Notes: generated from the sequence alone by a model not told the origin. DNA of 18,989 bases from DASUHT01 sp051955775 (GCA_051955775.1 JBQCGJ010000294.1:1-18989); one strand, 5' to 3'; positions 7,016 to 14,532 are shown, counted from the first letter of the stretch. Translations and numbers: made by a program.

Positions 7016-7516
7016 CTACTGCTGGTGGCTGAGATCGAAGTCAGCCGCAGTGGCCGCGTTCGAGTGATCCTCGGACCGCGCCGCCAGCTGCTCGCGGCCG
7101 CGCTGCACGGCGGCCAGGAACTTGGTCAGGTTGGTCTCCATGTTCTCGAGGATGCTGTCGGCGTAGTCGTCGGCGCCCATGCGCAGCTCCCGGGCCTTGC
7201 GGCGCGCGTCCGCCACGATGTCCTCCGCCTGCCGCTCGGCCAGCTTGACCACCTCCTGCTGGGACGCCTCGCGGGAGGCGTGCTCACGCGCCTCGGACAC
7301 CAGCCGCTCGGCCTCGCGCTTGGCCTCGGCCAGCATCTCCTGGCGCTCCTTGACGATCCACCGCGCCTGCTTGATCTCCTCAGGGATGGTCGCCCGCATG
7401 TGCGAGATGATGTCCTCGATCTCATCGCGGTCGAGCCGCACCTGGTTGCTCATGGGAACGCCCCGAGCGTTCAGCACCAGCTCATCCAGCTTGTCGATCA
7501 GCACCAGTACGTCCAC
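7016..7516 (-). CDS. SepIVA / DivIVA-like coiled-coil protein, short form
   Basis: This 166-residue, highly charged protein is mostly coiled coil. As I recall the sequence of mycobacterial SepIVA (Rv2927c), it matches at both ends. At the N-terminus are LDELVLNARGVPM, then a DEIEDIISHMRATIPEEI helix and an A..VL..R..ML..A register. Near the C-terminus is ADDYADSILENMETNLTKF followed by GREQL. It also shares the mycobacterial neighbourhood upstream of the DUF177 gene. SepIVA is a DivIVA-domain protein linked to septation and envelope growth. The central coil appears roughly 75 residues shorter than in mycobacteria. The GTG start at 7516 is well supported by AAGGAG (7523-7528) with a 6-nt spacing. 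No enzymatic motif is seen. A generic annotation such as DivIVA-domain protein would also fit. Confidence 0.85.
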   Translation of the reverse strand: MDVLVLIDKLDELVLNARGVPMSNQVRLDRDEIEDIISHMRATIPEEIKQARWIVKERQEMLAEAKREAERLVSEAREHASREASQQEVVKLAERQAEDIVADARRKARELRMGADDYADSILENMETNLTKFLAAVQRGREQLAARSEDHSNAATAADFDLSHQQ

Positions 7517-7522
7517 GTGACT

Positions 7523-7528
7523 CTCCTT
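7523..7528 (-). promoter_or_regulatory. Ribosome-binding site for the sepIVA-like gene
   Basis: AAGGAG on the minus strand lies six bases before the GTG at 7516. It is one of the few clear Shine-Dalgarno sites in the window and it decides the GTG start. Confidence 0.85.
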
Positions 7529-7537
7529 GCTTGCCGC

Positions 7538-8038
7538 TCAGATCGCTCCTGACGCGTACAGCTCCCGCAACCGCAGGGCGACCGGCTGGGGCACGTACTC
7601 CTCCACCGGGCCGCCGAACGACGCGATTTCCCGCACGCCGCGCGATGAAAGGAAACTGTACTGCGGAGACGCCATCAGGTACATCGTCTCGATGTCTGCG
7701 GCCAGGCCGCGGTTGAGGTTCTGCATCTGGAATTCCCACTCGAAGTCTGACACCGCTCGCAGACCCTTGATGATCGACCGCGCGCCGTGGTTGCGGGCGA
7801 ACTCGACCACCAGCGTCGCAAACCCCTCCACGGCCACGTTCGCCAGGCCTCCCACGCAGTCCTCGATGAAGGCGATCCGCTCGTCCAGGCTGAACATGGT
7901 GTTGGACTTGTGCCGGGGATGCCGGACGACCCCCACCACCACCCGGTCGAAGATGTCCGCGGCGCGCCGGATGATGTCGACGTGGCCGAGCGTGACCGGG
8001 TCGTAGGTGCCCGGGCAGACGGCGACCATTTCAGCCAT
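7538..8038 (-). CDS. coaD: Phosphopantetheine adenylyltransferase
   Basis: CoaD transfers AMP from ATP to 4'-phosphopantetheine, the penultimate step of coenzyme A synthesis. This supply also feeds holo-ACP formation. The protein is 166 residues. The nucleotidyltransferase motif CPGTYDPVTLGH lies at about 8-19 with the TxGH histidine. Also visible are SIIKGLRAVSDFEWEFQM and the C-terminal YSFLSSRGVREIA, equivalent to the ISSTxVR loop. Two ATGs are possible: 8038, which overlaps rsmD by 8 nt, and 8029, one base after the rsmD stop. Neither has a good Shine-Dalgarno site. Confidence 0.97.
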   Translation of the reverse strand: MAEMVAVCPGTYDPVTLGHVDIIRRAADIFDRVVVGVVRHPRHKSNTMFSLDERIAFIEDCVGGLANVAVEGFATLVVEFARNHGARSIIKGLRAVSDFEWEFQMQNLNRGLAADIETMYLMASPQYSFLSSRGVREIASFGGPVEEYVPQPVALRLRELYASGAI

Positions 8039-8573
8039 GCCGGTACACCGTCAGCCGGGTGCCGCCGTGCACCCTGTCGCGGATCAGCTCGAGCGGCAGC
8101 GACAGCCCCTCGATCTCGGACGGCCCCTCGATCACCAGCCGCCCTCCCGGAGCCAGTAAAGACGGCAGATGCAGGAGGAATTCGTCTTGCAATACGGGCA
8201 GCATCCTATAAGGCGGATCGATGAACATCAAGTCGTAAGTCCGCCCGCGGGCGTGGTCGTCGCGCAGCCTGCGGCGCCCGTCCTGCCGCCTGACCACGCA
8301 CCGGTCGGCGTATCCGAGCCGTTCGATGTTGTCTCGCAGGGCGCGGAGCGCCGCCGGCTGGAGCTCGCAGAACTCGGCCCGGGCGGCACCCCGGGACAGC
8401 GCCTCGAGCCCCAGCGCCCCGCTGCCCGCGAACGGATCCAGCAGCTCTGTGCAGTCCACGCCGCCCAGAATCCCGAACACGGCCTCCCGCACCATGTCGG
8501 ACGTAGGTCGCGTGTCCGGGCCGGCCGGCGCCGACAGCCGCGCCCCCTTCCGCTCGCCCGCCACGATCCTCAC
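8031..8573 (-). CDS. rsmD: 16S rRNA (guanine966-N2)-methyltransferase RsmD
   Basis: RsmD methylates G966 in helix 31 of 16S rRNA, using S-adenosylmethionine. The protein is 180 residues from a GTG at 8573. It begins VRIVAGERKGARL and then TRPTSDMVREAVFGIL, typical of the family. The SAM-binding loop is DPFAGSGALG (46-55) and the catalytic motif is DPPY (119-122). The GTG overlaps the recG stop as GTGA. A longer in-frame extension into recG is rejected as a shadow. The recG-rsmD-coaD order is conserved in Gram-positive bacteria. Confidence 0.96.
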   Translation of the reverse strand: MRIVAGERKGARLSAPAGPDTRPTSDMVREAVFGILGGVDCTELLDPFAGSGALGLEALSRGAARAEFCELQPAALRALRDNIERLGYADRCVVRRQDGRRRLRDDHARGRTYDLMFIDPPYRMLPVLQDEFLLHLPSLLAPGGRLVIEGPSEIEGLSLPLELIRDRVHGGTRLTVYRHG

Positions 8574-10696
8574 ACGCCGGCCATCCACTCCGCGTCCGGC
8601 CCGAACGCGCGCACGGCCTCGGCGTCCATCAGCTCGTCTCGGGCGGGGTCGGGCGGCCCGTCCAGGCACGCCACCGCGTCCGCCCGGGCCAGCATGGCCA
8701 GCCGCCGGTGGCGGGACAGCCGGGCGTGACGGAGGTCCGGCACCCCGCTCTGCCGGGCCGCCAGCAGGGTGCCCTCGCCGCGCAGCTCGAGGTCGACCTC
8801 GGCCAGCTCGAATCCGTCGCTGGAGTGCACCATGGCGTCCAGCCTGCGCCGCGCCTCGTCGGTGACCGGGTCCGCGATCAGCATGCAGTAGCTCTCGTGG
8901 GCGCCACGGCCCACCCGTCCCCGCAGCTGGTGCAGCTGGGCCAGCCCAAACAGATCGGCGCCCTCGATCACCATCACCGTCGCGTTGGGCACGTCGACAC
9001 CCACCTCGATCACGGTGGTGGCCACCAGCACCTGCAGATCGCCGTCGCGGAACCGCTGCATGAGCACCCGGCGCTCGCCCACCGGAAGCTGCCCGTGCAG
9101 GCAGCCCACGCGGTAGTCGCGCAGCTCCCCGGCGGCCAGCCGGGCGGCCTCGGCCTCGGCGGCGGTGGCCTGGCTGCGCTCCGACTCGGACACCAGCGGG
9201 CACACCACGTAGGCCTGCCGGCCCTCGTCCAGCAGCCGCCGCATGCGCGCGAACACCTCGTCGCGGCGGTGTTCGCCGACCAGCCGGGTGACCACCGGTG
9301 TGCGGCCGGGGGGCAGCTCATCCAGCACCGTCAGATCGAGATCGCCGTACACGGTCAGGGCCAGCGTGCGCGGGATCGGCGTGGCGGTCATGTGCAGTGC
9401 GTGCGGGCTGGACGCATCGGCCTTGCCCTCCAGCGCCTGCCGCTGCTCGACCCCGAACCGGTGCTGCTCGTCGACCACGGCCACGCGCAGGCCGCCGAAC
9501 ACGACCGCCTGCTGGATCAGCGCGTGGGTGCCGACCACGACCAGCGGCTCGCCCGACTCGATCACCGCCAGCGCCGCCCGCCGCTCCTTCGCCGGCATCC
9601 CCTGCATCAGCCCGACCACACGCACGCCGAGCGGCTCGCAGATCGCCGAGACGCCGAGCAGGTGCTGGCTGGCCAGCGTCTCGGTGGGCGCCATCATGGC
9701 CGCCTGCCCACCCGTCTCCACGCCGCGCACCAGCGCATACGCGGCCACGGCCGTCTTGCCGGATCCGACATCGCCCTGGAGCAGCCTGCGCATCGGCACT
9801 GGCCGCTCGAGGTCGCCGTCGATCTCGCCGATGGCGCGCTGCTGGGCCGCGGTCAGCCTGAACGGCAGCTCGCGCAGGTACCGCGCCGCCAGCTCGCCGG
9901 GCGGGTCGAGCGCCTGTGCGTTCTGGGCCGCGTCCAGCGCCCGCCGCCGCTTGACCAGGCCGCGCTGGAGCAGGAACAGCTCGTCGTAGGCGAGCCGGCG
10001 GCGGCCCAGCCCGTACTCGGACAGCGTCCGCGGCTGATGGCAGGCGTGCAGGGCGTCCCGGCGCAGCGGCAGCCGGCGCCGCGTGCGCACCTCGGCGGGC
10101 AGCACATCCGGATGGTCACCCGCGTGCGGCAGGAGCTCCGCGGCCAGACTGCGCAGCTGGCGCGACGAGACCTGCTCGCTGGCCCGGTACACCGGCACCA
10201 GGCCCGCCGTGTGCAGCCGCTCGTCGTCGTCACGCGCCGGCTCGTGGCTCTTGGCCACGATCTCGGCGTCGATGGTGGGCCGCCGCTCTCCCCGCACCGA
10301 CAGCCGCATCCCTGGCTTGAGCTGGCGCAGCAGGTATCGCTGGTTGAACCAGATCACCACTCCCGGCCCGGACTCGTCGCGCACGGCCGCCTCGACGATG
10401 ACCAGGTTGCGGCGCCGCGTGGGACGGCCGCGGACGCGCTCCACGGTCACCGTCAGCGTGGCCTCCTCCCCCGGGCGCAGGTCCGCCAGGCGCGACTGCG
10501 AGCGGTAGTCGTCGTGGCGGAACGGGACGTGCTCGAGCAGATCACCCACCGTGCGCACGCCCACCGGTCGCAGCTCGGCCAGACCGGCGGCCAGCGACTT
10601 GCGGTTCGTGGCGGGGAGGTCGAGGTGCGACGGATGAGGCGCCGAGACCGGAGGCGCCGGCGGGCCGTCCAGCGGCCGGCCGGCGAATCCCCTCAC
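8570..10696 (-). CDS. recG: ATP-dependent DNA helicase RecG
   Basis: RecG is a branch-migration helicase that remodels stalled replication forks and recombination intermediates. The protein is 708 residues, close to the usual length. After an N-terminal linker comes the wedge/OB region (about 40-200). The helicase motifs follow: Walker A GDVGSGKT (about 307-314), DEQHRFG (about 409-415), TATPIPRTLALT, LHGQLP, and the C-terminal block GVDVPNATVMVIEGADLFG and LHQLRGRVGRG. The start is a GTG at 10696 overlapping the upstream stop as GTGA, the same junction type as recG-rsmD. A long Arg/Gly-rich in-frame extension is a shadow of the upstream gene and is rejected. Confidence 0.97.
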   Translation of the reverse strand: MRGFAGRPLDGPPAPPVSAPHPSHLDLPATNRKSLAAGLAELRPVGVRTVGDLLEHVPFRHDDYRSQSRLADLRPGEEATLTVTVERVRGRPTRRRNLVIVEAAVRDESGPGVVIWFNQRYLLRQLKPGMRLSVRGERRPTIDAEIVAKSHEPARDDDERLHTAGLVPVYRASEQVSSRQLRSLAAELLPHAGDHPDVLPAEVRTRRRLPLRRDALHACHQPRTLSEYGLGRRRLAYDELFLLQRGLVKRRRALDAAQNAQALDPPGELAARYLRELPFRLTAAQQRAIGEIDGDLERPVPMRRLLQGDVGSGKTAVAAYALVRGVETGGQAAMMAPTETLASQHLLGVSAICEPLGVRVVGLMQGMPAKERRAALAVIESGEPLVVVGTHALIQQAVVFGGLRVAVVDEQHRFGVEQRQALEGKADASSPHALHMTATPIPRTLALTVYGDLDLTVLDELPPGRTPVVTRLVGEHRRDEVFARMRRLLDEGRQAYVVCPLVSESERSQATAAEAEAARLAAGELRDYRVGCLHGQLPVGERRVLMQRFRDGDLQVLVATTVIEVGVDVPNATVMVIEGADLFGLAQLHQLRGRVGRGAHESYCMLIADPVTDEARRRLDAMVHSSDGFELAEVDLELRGEGTLLAARQSGVPDLRHARLSRHRRLAMLARADAVACLDGPPDPARDELMDAEAVRAFGPDAEWMAGV

Positions 10697-12498
10697 AGCA
10701 CCGCCATCCCGATCGTGCCCGGGCCGCCGTGCGTGCCCACCGCGGCGCCCAGCTCGACCACGTTCTCGACGGTGGCCGCCGGGCGCAGCCGGCGCACCAT
10801 GTCCGCCAGCTGCTCCGCCTGCGGCCGGCAGTCGGCGTGCGCGATGGCGACGCGCGCGGGCGCGCCGTCCCCGGCCCGCTCGCACAGGAACCGCTCGAAC
10901 GCCTTCCACACCGCGCGGCGGCCGATCACCGTGCCGTACTGCGCCACCTCTCCGTCGCGCAGGGTGAGCAGCGGGCGCACGCCGAGCGCCATCCCGGCCA
11001 CGTGCTTGAGCCTGCCGATGCGGCCGCCCCTGCGCAGGTACTCCAGCGTGTCGACAGCGATCAGCAGCCCTAGCCGGTCACGGGCCTGCGCCACCCACTG
11101 CTCGATCTCCCCCGCCGCTGCGCCCTCCTCCAGCATCCGCTGGATGCCCTCGGCGAGCAGCAGCGTGCCCGCCGACACCGTCAGCCCGTCCAGCACGCTG
11201 ACCCGGGGGTCGTCGGCCGCGGCAGCCACCGCGGCGGTGTGCGATGCCGAGATGCGAGATGACACGGGGAGCACGAACACCCGCCGGTAGCCCGCCAGCT
11301 CGGCGAATACGTCGTGGTACACCCCGGGGCCCGGCGCCGCCGTCGACGGGTGATGCGGCGACTCGCGCAGCAGGCGGTAGAAATCGCCTCCGTCCAGGTC
11401 GACACCGTCGAGGTACGCGTGGTCGCCGAAGCGCACGGTCAGCGGCACGACCCGCCAGTTGGCGTGCACCCGCTCGGCGTGCGGCAGATCGGCGGTGGAA
11501 TCCAGCACCAGCGCCGCGGTGGCAGTGGTCAGCGGCTCGTCGCCGGAGGTGCCGCCCTCGATCACCGTCAGCCGCCGCTCGCGGGCCCTGGACTGCTCGT
11601 GCATGTTCGCCACGTCGACGCCGTCCAGTGCGCCCATGGCCACGCCCAGCGACAACGCCCGACCGGGGTCGTCGGTGTGGATGTGCACCTTGACCAGCGG
11701 CGGCTCGCCGACCACCAGCAGGCTGTCTCCGAGGTCCGACAGCGCGCGCTCCAGGGCCGCCGGATCGACCTCCGGTCCCTCCACCAGGAACGCAGTGCAG
11801 TACCGAAACCGCGACTCCTGCTGGTGCAGCATGTCCACGGTCAGCGGGCGGGTCAGCGTGGCCTGCGGGCCCGCGATGTGCTGGCCGCGATAGGCCGCCA
11901 CAGCCCCCCGCGCGAACTCCACCAGTCCCGCCGCGCCGGCGTCCACCACCCCCGCATCGCGCAGCACGTCCAGCATCTCCTGCGTGCGCTCGACGGTGCC
12001 GCCGGCGGCCTCCAGCACCGCGTCCACCACCTCGTCCAGGGACGCTCCCGGCATGGCCTCCGCCGTCTCGGCCATGACCCGGATGACCGTCAGCATGGTG
12101 CCTTCGATCGGCTGGCGGACCGGCCGGTAGGCGGCGTCCGTGGCCGCCCGCAGCGCGCGCGCCAGCAGCGCCTGATCGACCTCTCCGGGCGGCCCCATGA
12201 CGTCCGCGAAGCCGGCCACGATCTGCGACAGGATGATGCCGCTGTTGCCGCTCGCCCCCGCCAGCGCGGCCCGCTTGGCCGTCGCCGCCAGCTGTTCGCG
12301 GTCGCTGGCCGGCGAGCTCTCCAGACCGGCGGCCAGCCTGGCTGCGGTGTGCGCCAGGTTGGAGCCGGTATCGCCGTCGGGTACCGGATACACGTTGAGG
12401 TCGTTGAGGCGCGCCGACGACGCTTCCACCGCGGCGGCGCCGCCCTGCGCAAGCGCAAGCGCGATGTGCCGGGCACTGGTCACAGGAGGCACCGCCAC
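10693..12498 (-). CDS. DhaL (FakA-like kinase) - DegV (FakB-like) fusion protein
   Basis: This 601-residue protein joins two partners that are separate in Firmicutes fatty acid kinase. Residues about 10-190 are a DhaL kinase domain with LNDLNVYPVPDGDTGSN (D41 and D43 as expected Mg/ATP ligands) and GASGNSGII (81-89). Residues about 200-310 resemble the FakA middle domain, with C234 in RYCTAF and H272/H274 in VKVHIHT. From about 325 to the end is a DegV domain: LDSTADLP (about 329-336), STAAPGPGVY, SSRISASH, DTLEYLRRGGRIG and GTHGGPGTIG. In the split system FakA phosphorylates fatty acids held by FakB, giving acyl-phosphate. By inference this chain carries both roles, and DegV takes the place of the usual FakA C-terminal domain. 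The GTG at 12498 lies 6 bp after asp23 and has no Shine-Dalgarno site. The true substrate is not shown by sequence. Confidence 0.93.
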   Translation of the reverse strand: MAVPPVTSARHIALALAQGGAAAVEASSARLNDLNVYPVPDGDTGSNLAHTAARLAAGLESSPASDREQLAATAKRAALAGASGNSGIILSQIVAGFADVMGPPGEVDQALLARALRAATDAAYRPVRQPIEGTMLTVIRVMAETAEAMPGASLDEVVDAVLEAAGGTVERTQEMLDVLRDAGVVDAGAAGLVEFARGAVAAYRGQHIAGPQATLTRPLTVDMLHQQESRFRYCTAFLVEGPEVDPAALERALSDLGDSLLVVGEPPLVKVHIHTDDPGRALSLGVAMGALDGVDVANMHEQSRARERRLTVIEGGTSGDEPLTTATAALVLDSTADLPHAERVHANWRVVPLTVRFGDHAYLDGVDLDGGDFYRLLRESPHHPSTAAPGPGVYHDVFAELAGYRRVFVLPVSSRISASHTAAVAAAADDPRVSVLDGLTVSAGTLLLAEGIQRMLEEGAAAGEIEQWVAQARDRLGLLIAVDTLEYLRRGGRIGRLKHVAGMALGVRPLLTLRDGEVAQYGTVIGRRAVWKAFERFLCERAGDGAPARVAIAHADCRPQAEQLADMVRRLRPAATVENVVELGAAVGTHGGPGTIGMAVL

Positions 12499-12504
12499 GA
12501 TCGA

Positions 12505-12876
12505 CTAGGTTCGCTTCACGCCCTGGATGTGGATCTGCACGGAGTGAACGGGCATCTGGGTCAGCTTCTCGACCTGATATTGCACGCGGGAGCGGACGTT
12601 CGCCGCCACCTCGGCCAGGTTGAGGCCGTACTCCACCACGATGTACAGGTCGATGACAAGCCCCTGCCGCTCCCGCCGCACGCTCACCCCCTGGCCCAGC
12701 CGCTCGCGCGACAGCAGCCGCGCCACGCCCTGGGTGAGGCTGGTCGCGGCCATCCCCACCACGCCGTAGCACTCCAGCACGGTCAGGCCCACCAGCTGGG
12801 CGATCACCTCGCCGGTGATCGTGAATGTGCCCGCCGGTTCGGGGTGTCCCACCACGTGCAATGGCGACTCGGCCAT
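12505..12876 (-). CDS. Asp23/Gls24 family envelope stress protein
   Basis: This 123-residue protein of the Asp23 (DUF322) family starts MAESPLHVVGHPEPAGTFTI at the ATG at 12876. The family pattern is visible: ITGEVIAQLVGLTVLECYGVVGM, then LVIDLYIVVEYGLNLAEVAANVRSRV and SVQIHIQGV. Members in other bacteria are membrane-tethered or envelope-associated, and the gene typically sits between rpmB and a fakA-like gene, exactly as here. The in-frame upstream extension is antisense to rpmB and is rejected. There is no Shine-Dalgarno site before the ATG. The leader from the shared divergent region can be at most about 50 nt. Confidence 0.93.
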   Translation of the reverse strand: MAESPLHVVGHPEPAGTFTITGEVIAQLVGLTVLECYGVVGMAATSLTQGVARLLSRERLGQGVSVRRERQGLVIDLYIVVEYGLNLAEVAANVRSRVQYQVEKLTQMPVHSVQIHIQGVKRT

Positions 12877-12930
12877 CGTTGGTGTGACGTGCCGAGCGGC
12901 CCGGTGGTTGCGGGCTATACTCCCCGCTCC
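12877..12930. promoter_or_regulatory. Divergent promoter region between asp23 and rpmB
   Basis: These 54 bp are the only DNA between two divergent start codons, so both promoters must lie here or inside the genes. The core GCTATACT (12914-12921) reads AGTATAGC on the other strand, so both strands offer a TATA-type -10. No convincing -35 hexamer is seen at 16-18 bp on either side. Confidence 0.6.
12916..12921 (+). promoter_or_regulatory. -10 hexamer TATACT of rpmB
   Basis: TATACT matches the TATAAT consensus in five of six positions and ends nine bases before the rpmB ATG. Transcription would start at, or one to three bases before, the ATG, giving a leaderless or nearly leaderless mRNA. This agrees with the absence of any Shine-Dalgarno sequence. 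Confidence 0.6.
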
Positions 12931-13122
12931 ATGGCCCGCGTCTGCGCCATCTGCGCCAAGAAGCCCGGCTTCGGCAACAACCGCAGCCACTCGATGGTCG
13001 CCACCCGGCGGCGGTTCAACCCGAACCTGCAGCAGGTGCGCATCCTGCTGGACGGCGCGCCCACGCGGGCGTATGTGTGCACCCGCTGCCTGCGCAGCGG
13101 CAAGGTCACGAAGGCAGTCTGA
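12931..13122 (+). CDS. rpmB: 50S ribosomal protein L28, zinc-binding type
   Basis: This 63-residue ribosomal protein reads MARVCAICAKKPGFGNNRSH and then VATRRRFNPNLQQVRI, clear L28. The cysteines C5/C8 and C50/C53 form the zinc ribbon of the C+ form. It is divergent from asp23, the standard neighbour, and is probably translated from a near-leaderless transcript. pdxH follows on the same strand. Confidence 0.97.
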   Translation: MARVCAICAKKPGFGNNRSHSMVATRRRFNPNLQQVRILLDGAPTRAYVCTRCLRSGKVTKAV

Positions 13123-13732
13123 GCCGGCGCTGAGCCCGCTTCGCCGCGCCGATCTGCTGCCCGATCCGACGCGCCAGTTCAGGGCGTGGTTCGATGAGGC
13201 GAGGGAGGCCGGCGTGCCCACCCCGGAGGCGGTCGCGCTGGGCACGGCGAGCGCCGGCGGACGGCCGAGCGTGCGCATGGTGCTGCTGCGCGGCGCGGAC
13301 GAACGGGGGTTTCGCTTCTACACGGGGTACGAGAGCCGCAAGGGCGCGGAACTTGCCGCCAACCCGGTGGCGGCGCTGTGCTTCCACTGGCAGGCGGTCG
13401 GCCGTCAGGTGCGCGTCGAGGGCCGGGTCGAACGGCTGGATCCGGCAGACTCGGACGCGTACTTCGCGTCCCGGCCGCTGGACAGCCGGCTGGGCGCCTG
13501 GGCCAGCGACCAGTCCACGGCGATCCCCACCAGGGCCGCGCTGGACGAGGCCATGGCCGCAGCCGGCGAGCGGTTCGCAGACGGCCAGGTGCCGCGCCCA
13601 TCGCGATGGGGAGGGTTCCTGCTGGCGCCCGACGCGTTCGAGTTCTGGCAGCACGGCGATCACCGGCTGCACGACCGGTTCCGCTACACGCCCGGAGCCG
13701 GCGGCTGGGTGATCGAGCGGCTGGCCCCGTAG
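13073..13732 (+). CDS. pdxH: Pyridoxamine 5'-phosphate oxidase, start uncertain
   Basis: PdxH is an FMN-dependent oxidase that converts pyridoxamine or pyridoxine phosphate to pyridoxal 5'-phosphate. Motifs are GRPSVRMVLLRGADERGF, FYTGYESRKGAELAANP, LGAWASDQS and the C-terminal signature FEFWQHGDHRLHDR, ending with IERLAP. Family similarity begins at LSPLRRADLLPDPTRQF (13130), where the codon is CTG. The only canonical start near it is the ATG at 13073, giving 219 residues but overlapping rpmB by 50 nt with an atypical N-terminus. From the CTG it would be 200 residues, a normal length. The 3' end overlaps the opposing reductase gene by 49 bp. The FMN need links it loosely to the adjacent riboflavin genes. 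Confidence 0.93.
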   Translation: MCAPAACAAARSRRQSEPALSPLRRADLLPDPTRQFRAWFDEAREAGVPTPEAVALGTASAGGRPSVRMVLLRGADERGFRFYTGYESRKGAELAANPVAALCFHWQAVGRQVRVEGRVERLDPADSDAYFASRPLDSRLGAWASDQSTAIPTRAALDEAMAAAGERFADGQVPRPSRWGGFLLAPDAFEFWQHGDHRLHDRFRYTPGAGGWVIERLAP

Positions 13733-14532
13733 AGCTCGCGGACGCCGCGTAGCCTGGTGCGCAGGACGCCGGCGGCACGCGTGCAATCGAGCCGGCAGTC
13801 CAGCGGCCGGGGGTCGGGGAGATCGGCGCTTCGCTCGCTGGGCAGGTCCGGGCGGCCGGTCACGAGCCGGGCCAGCTCCAGTCGCGACACCGCGTCGGGC
13901 CCGGCCACGTGCAGGATGCCGCCCGCGTCGCCGCCCGCCAGCTCGAGCAGCGCGGCGGCCAGGTCGCCCACCTGCACCGGGCAGCGGATCTCGTCGACGA
14001 AGAAGCCGAGGCTGCGCCTGCCGGCCGCCACGTCCAGCGCCAGCTGCTCGTGACGGCTGGAGCCGTCCCCGCCCACCACCAGCGACGTGCGCACGATGAC
14101 GGCCGATGGGCTGCACGCCGCCACCCGCTGCTCGGCAGCAGCCTTCGCCCGTCCGTACCCGGTGCACGGCGTCACGGGGTCGCGCTCCGTGTACGGGCGG
14201 CCGGCCCGGCCGTCGAACACGATGTCCGTCGACATGTGCACGAGCCGGGCGCCCGCGGCCTCAGCCGCCGCGGCCACCACCGCCGAGCCGTCCACGGTCG
14301 TGCCCCACGCCTCCGCACCGTCCTGCCGGTATGCCGTGTGCACGATCGCGTGCGGCCGCACCGCGCGCACAAGGCTCCCCACCGCAGCCGCATCGCGGAC
14401 ATCGATCTGCGCCGGGCCGGGTGCCGAGTGCGTCGTGCCGACGGCCTCCCACCCGGTGTCGGCCGCCAGGCGCACGAGCTCGCGGCCGACGTACCCCGAC
14501 CCGCCTGTGACGAGAATGCGGCGGCCGCTCAG
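13684..14532 (-). CDS. RmlD-like NAD(P)-dependent sugar-nucleotide reductase (extended SDR), probable CTG start
   Basis: This 282-residue extended short-chain dehydrogenase resembles the dTDP-4-dehydrorhamnose reductase (RmlD/RfbD) family. The Rossmann motif GGSGYVG is at 10-16, Ser/Thr of HMSTD is near 101-102, and the catalytic pair is Y126 and K130 (YGRAK). Later segments include VVGGDGSSRHEQLALDVAAG and a DEIRCPVQVGDLA substrate-domain stretch. The first canonical start after the ribH stop falls beyond the glycine motif, and the nearest upstream one (GTG 14727) would overlap ribH by 199 nt. CTG at 14532 overlaps the ribH stop as CTGA, mirroring the ATGA and GTGA junctions of the same operon. 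No rhamnose genes are nearby, so the substrate is unknown. The 3' end overlaps pdxH. Confidence 0.85.
   Translation of the reverse strand: MSGRRILVTGGSGYVGRELVRLAADTGWEAVGTTHSAPGPAQIDVRDAAAVGSLVRAVRPHAIVHTAYRQDGAEAWGTTVDGSAVVAAAAEAAGARLVHMSTDIVFDGRAGRPYTERDPVTPCTGYGRAKAAAEQRVAACSPSAVIVRTSLVVGGDGSSRHEQLALDVAAGRRSLGFFVDEIRCPVQVGDLAAALLELAGGDAGGILHVAGPDAVSRLELARLVTGRPDLPSERSADLPDPRPLDCRLDCTRAAGVLRTRLRGVRELYGASRSITQPPAPGV

Noticed and set aside
8574..9203. A long N-terminal extension of RsmD
   Set aside because: It is the out-of-frame shadow of recG. The family N-terminus RIVAGERKG starts at the GTG overlapping the recG stop.
8708..11290. An 860-codon plus-strand open frame opposite recG and the fusion gene
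   Set aside because: Its composition (Gln/His/Arg/Leu) is that of an antisense shadow, and the opposite strand has full helicase motifs.
11078..12772. A 564-codon minus-strand frame overlapping the DhaL-DegV gene
   Set aside because: It is Gly/Arg/Ala-rich, runs out of frame with the conserved DhaL and DegV motifs and has no family similarity.
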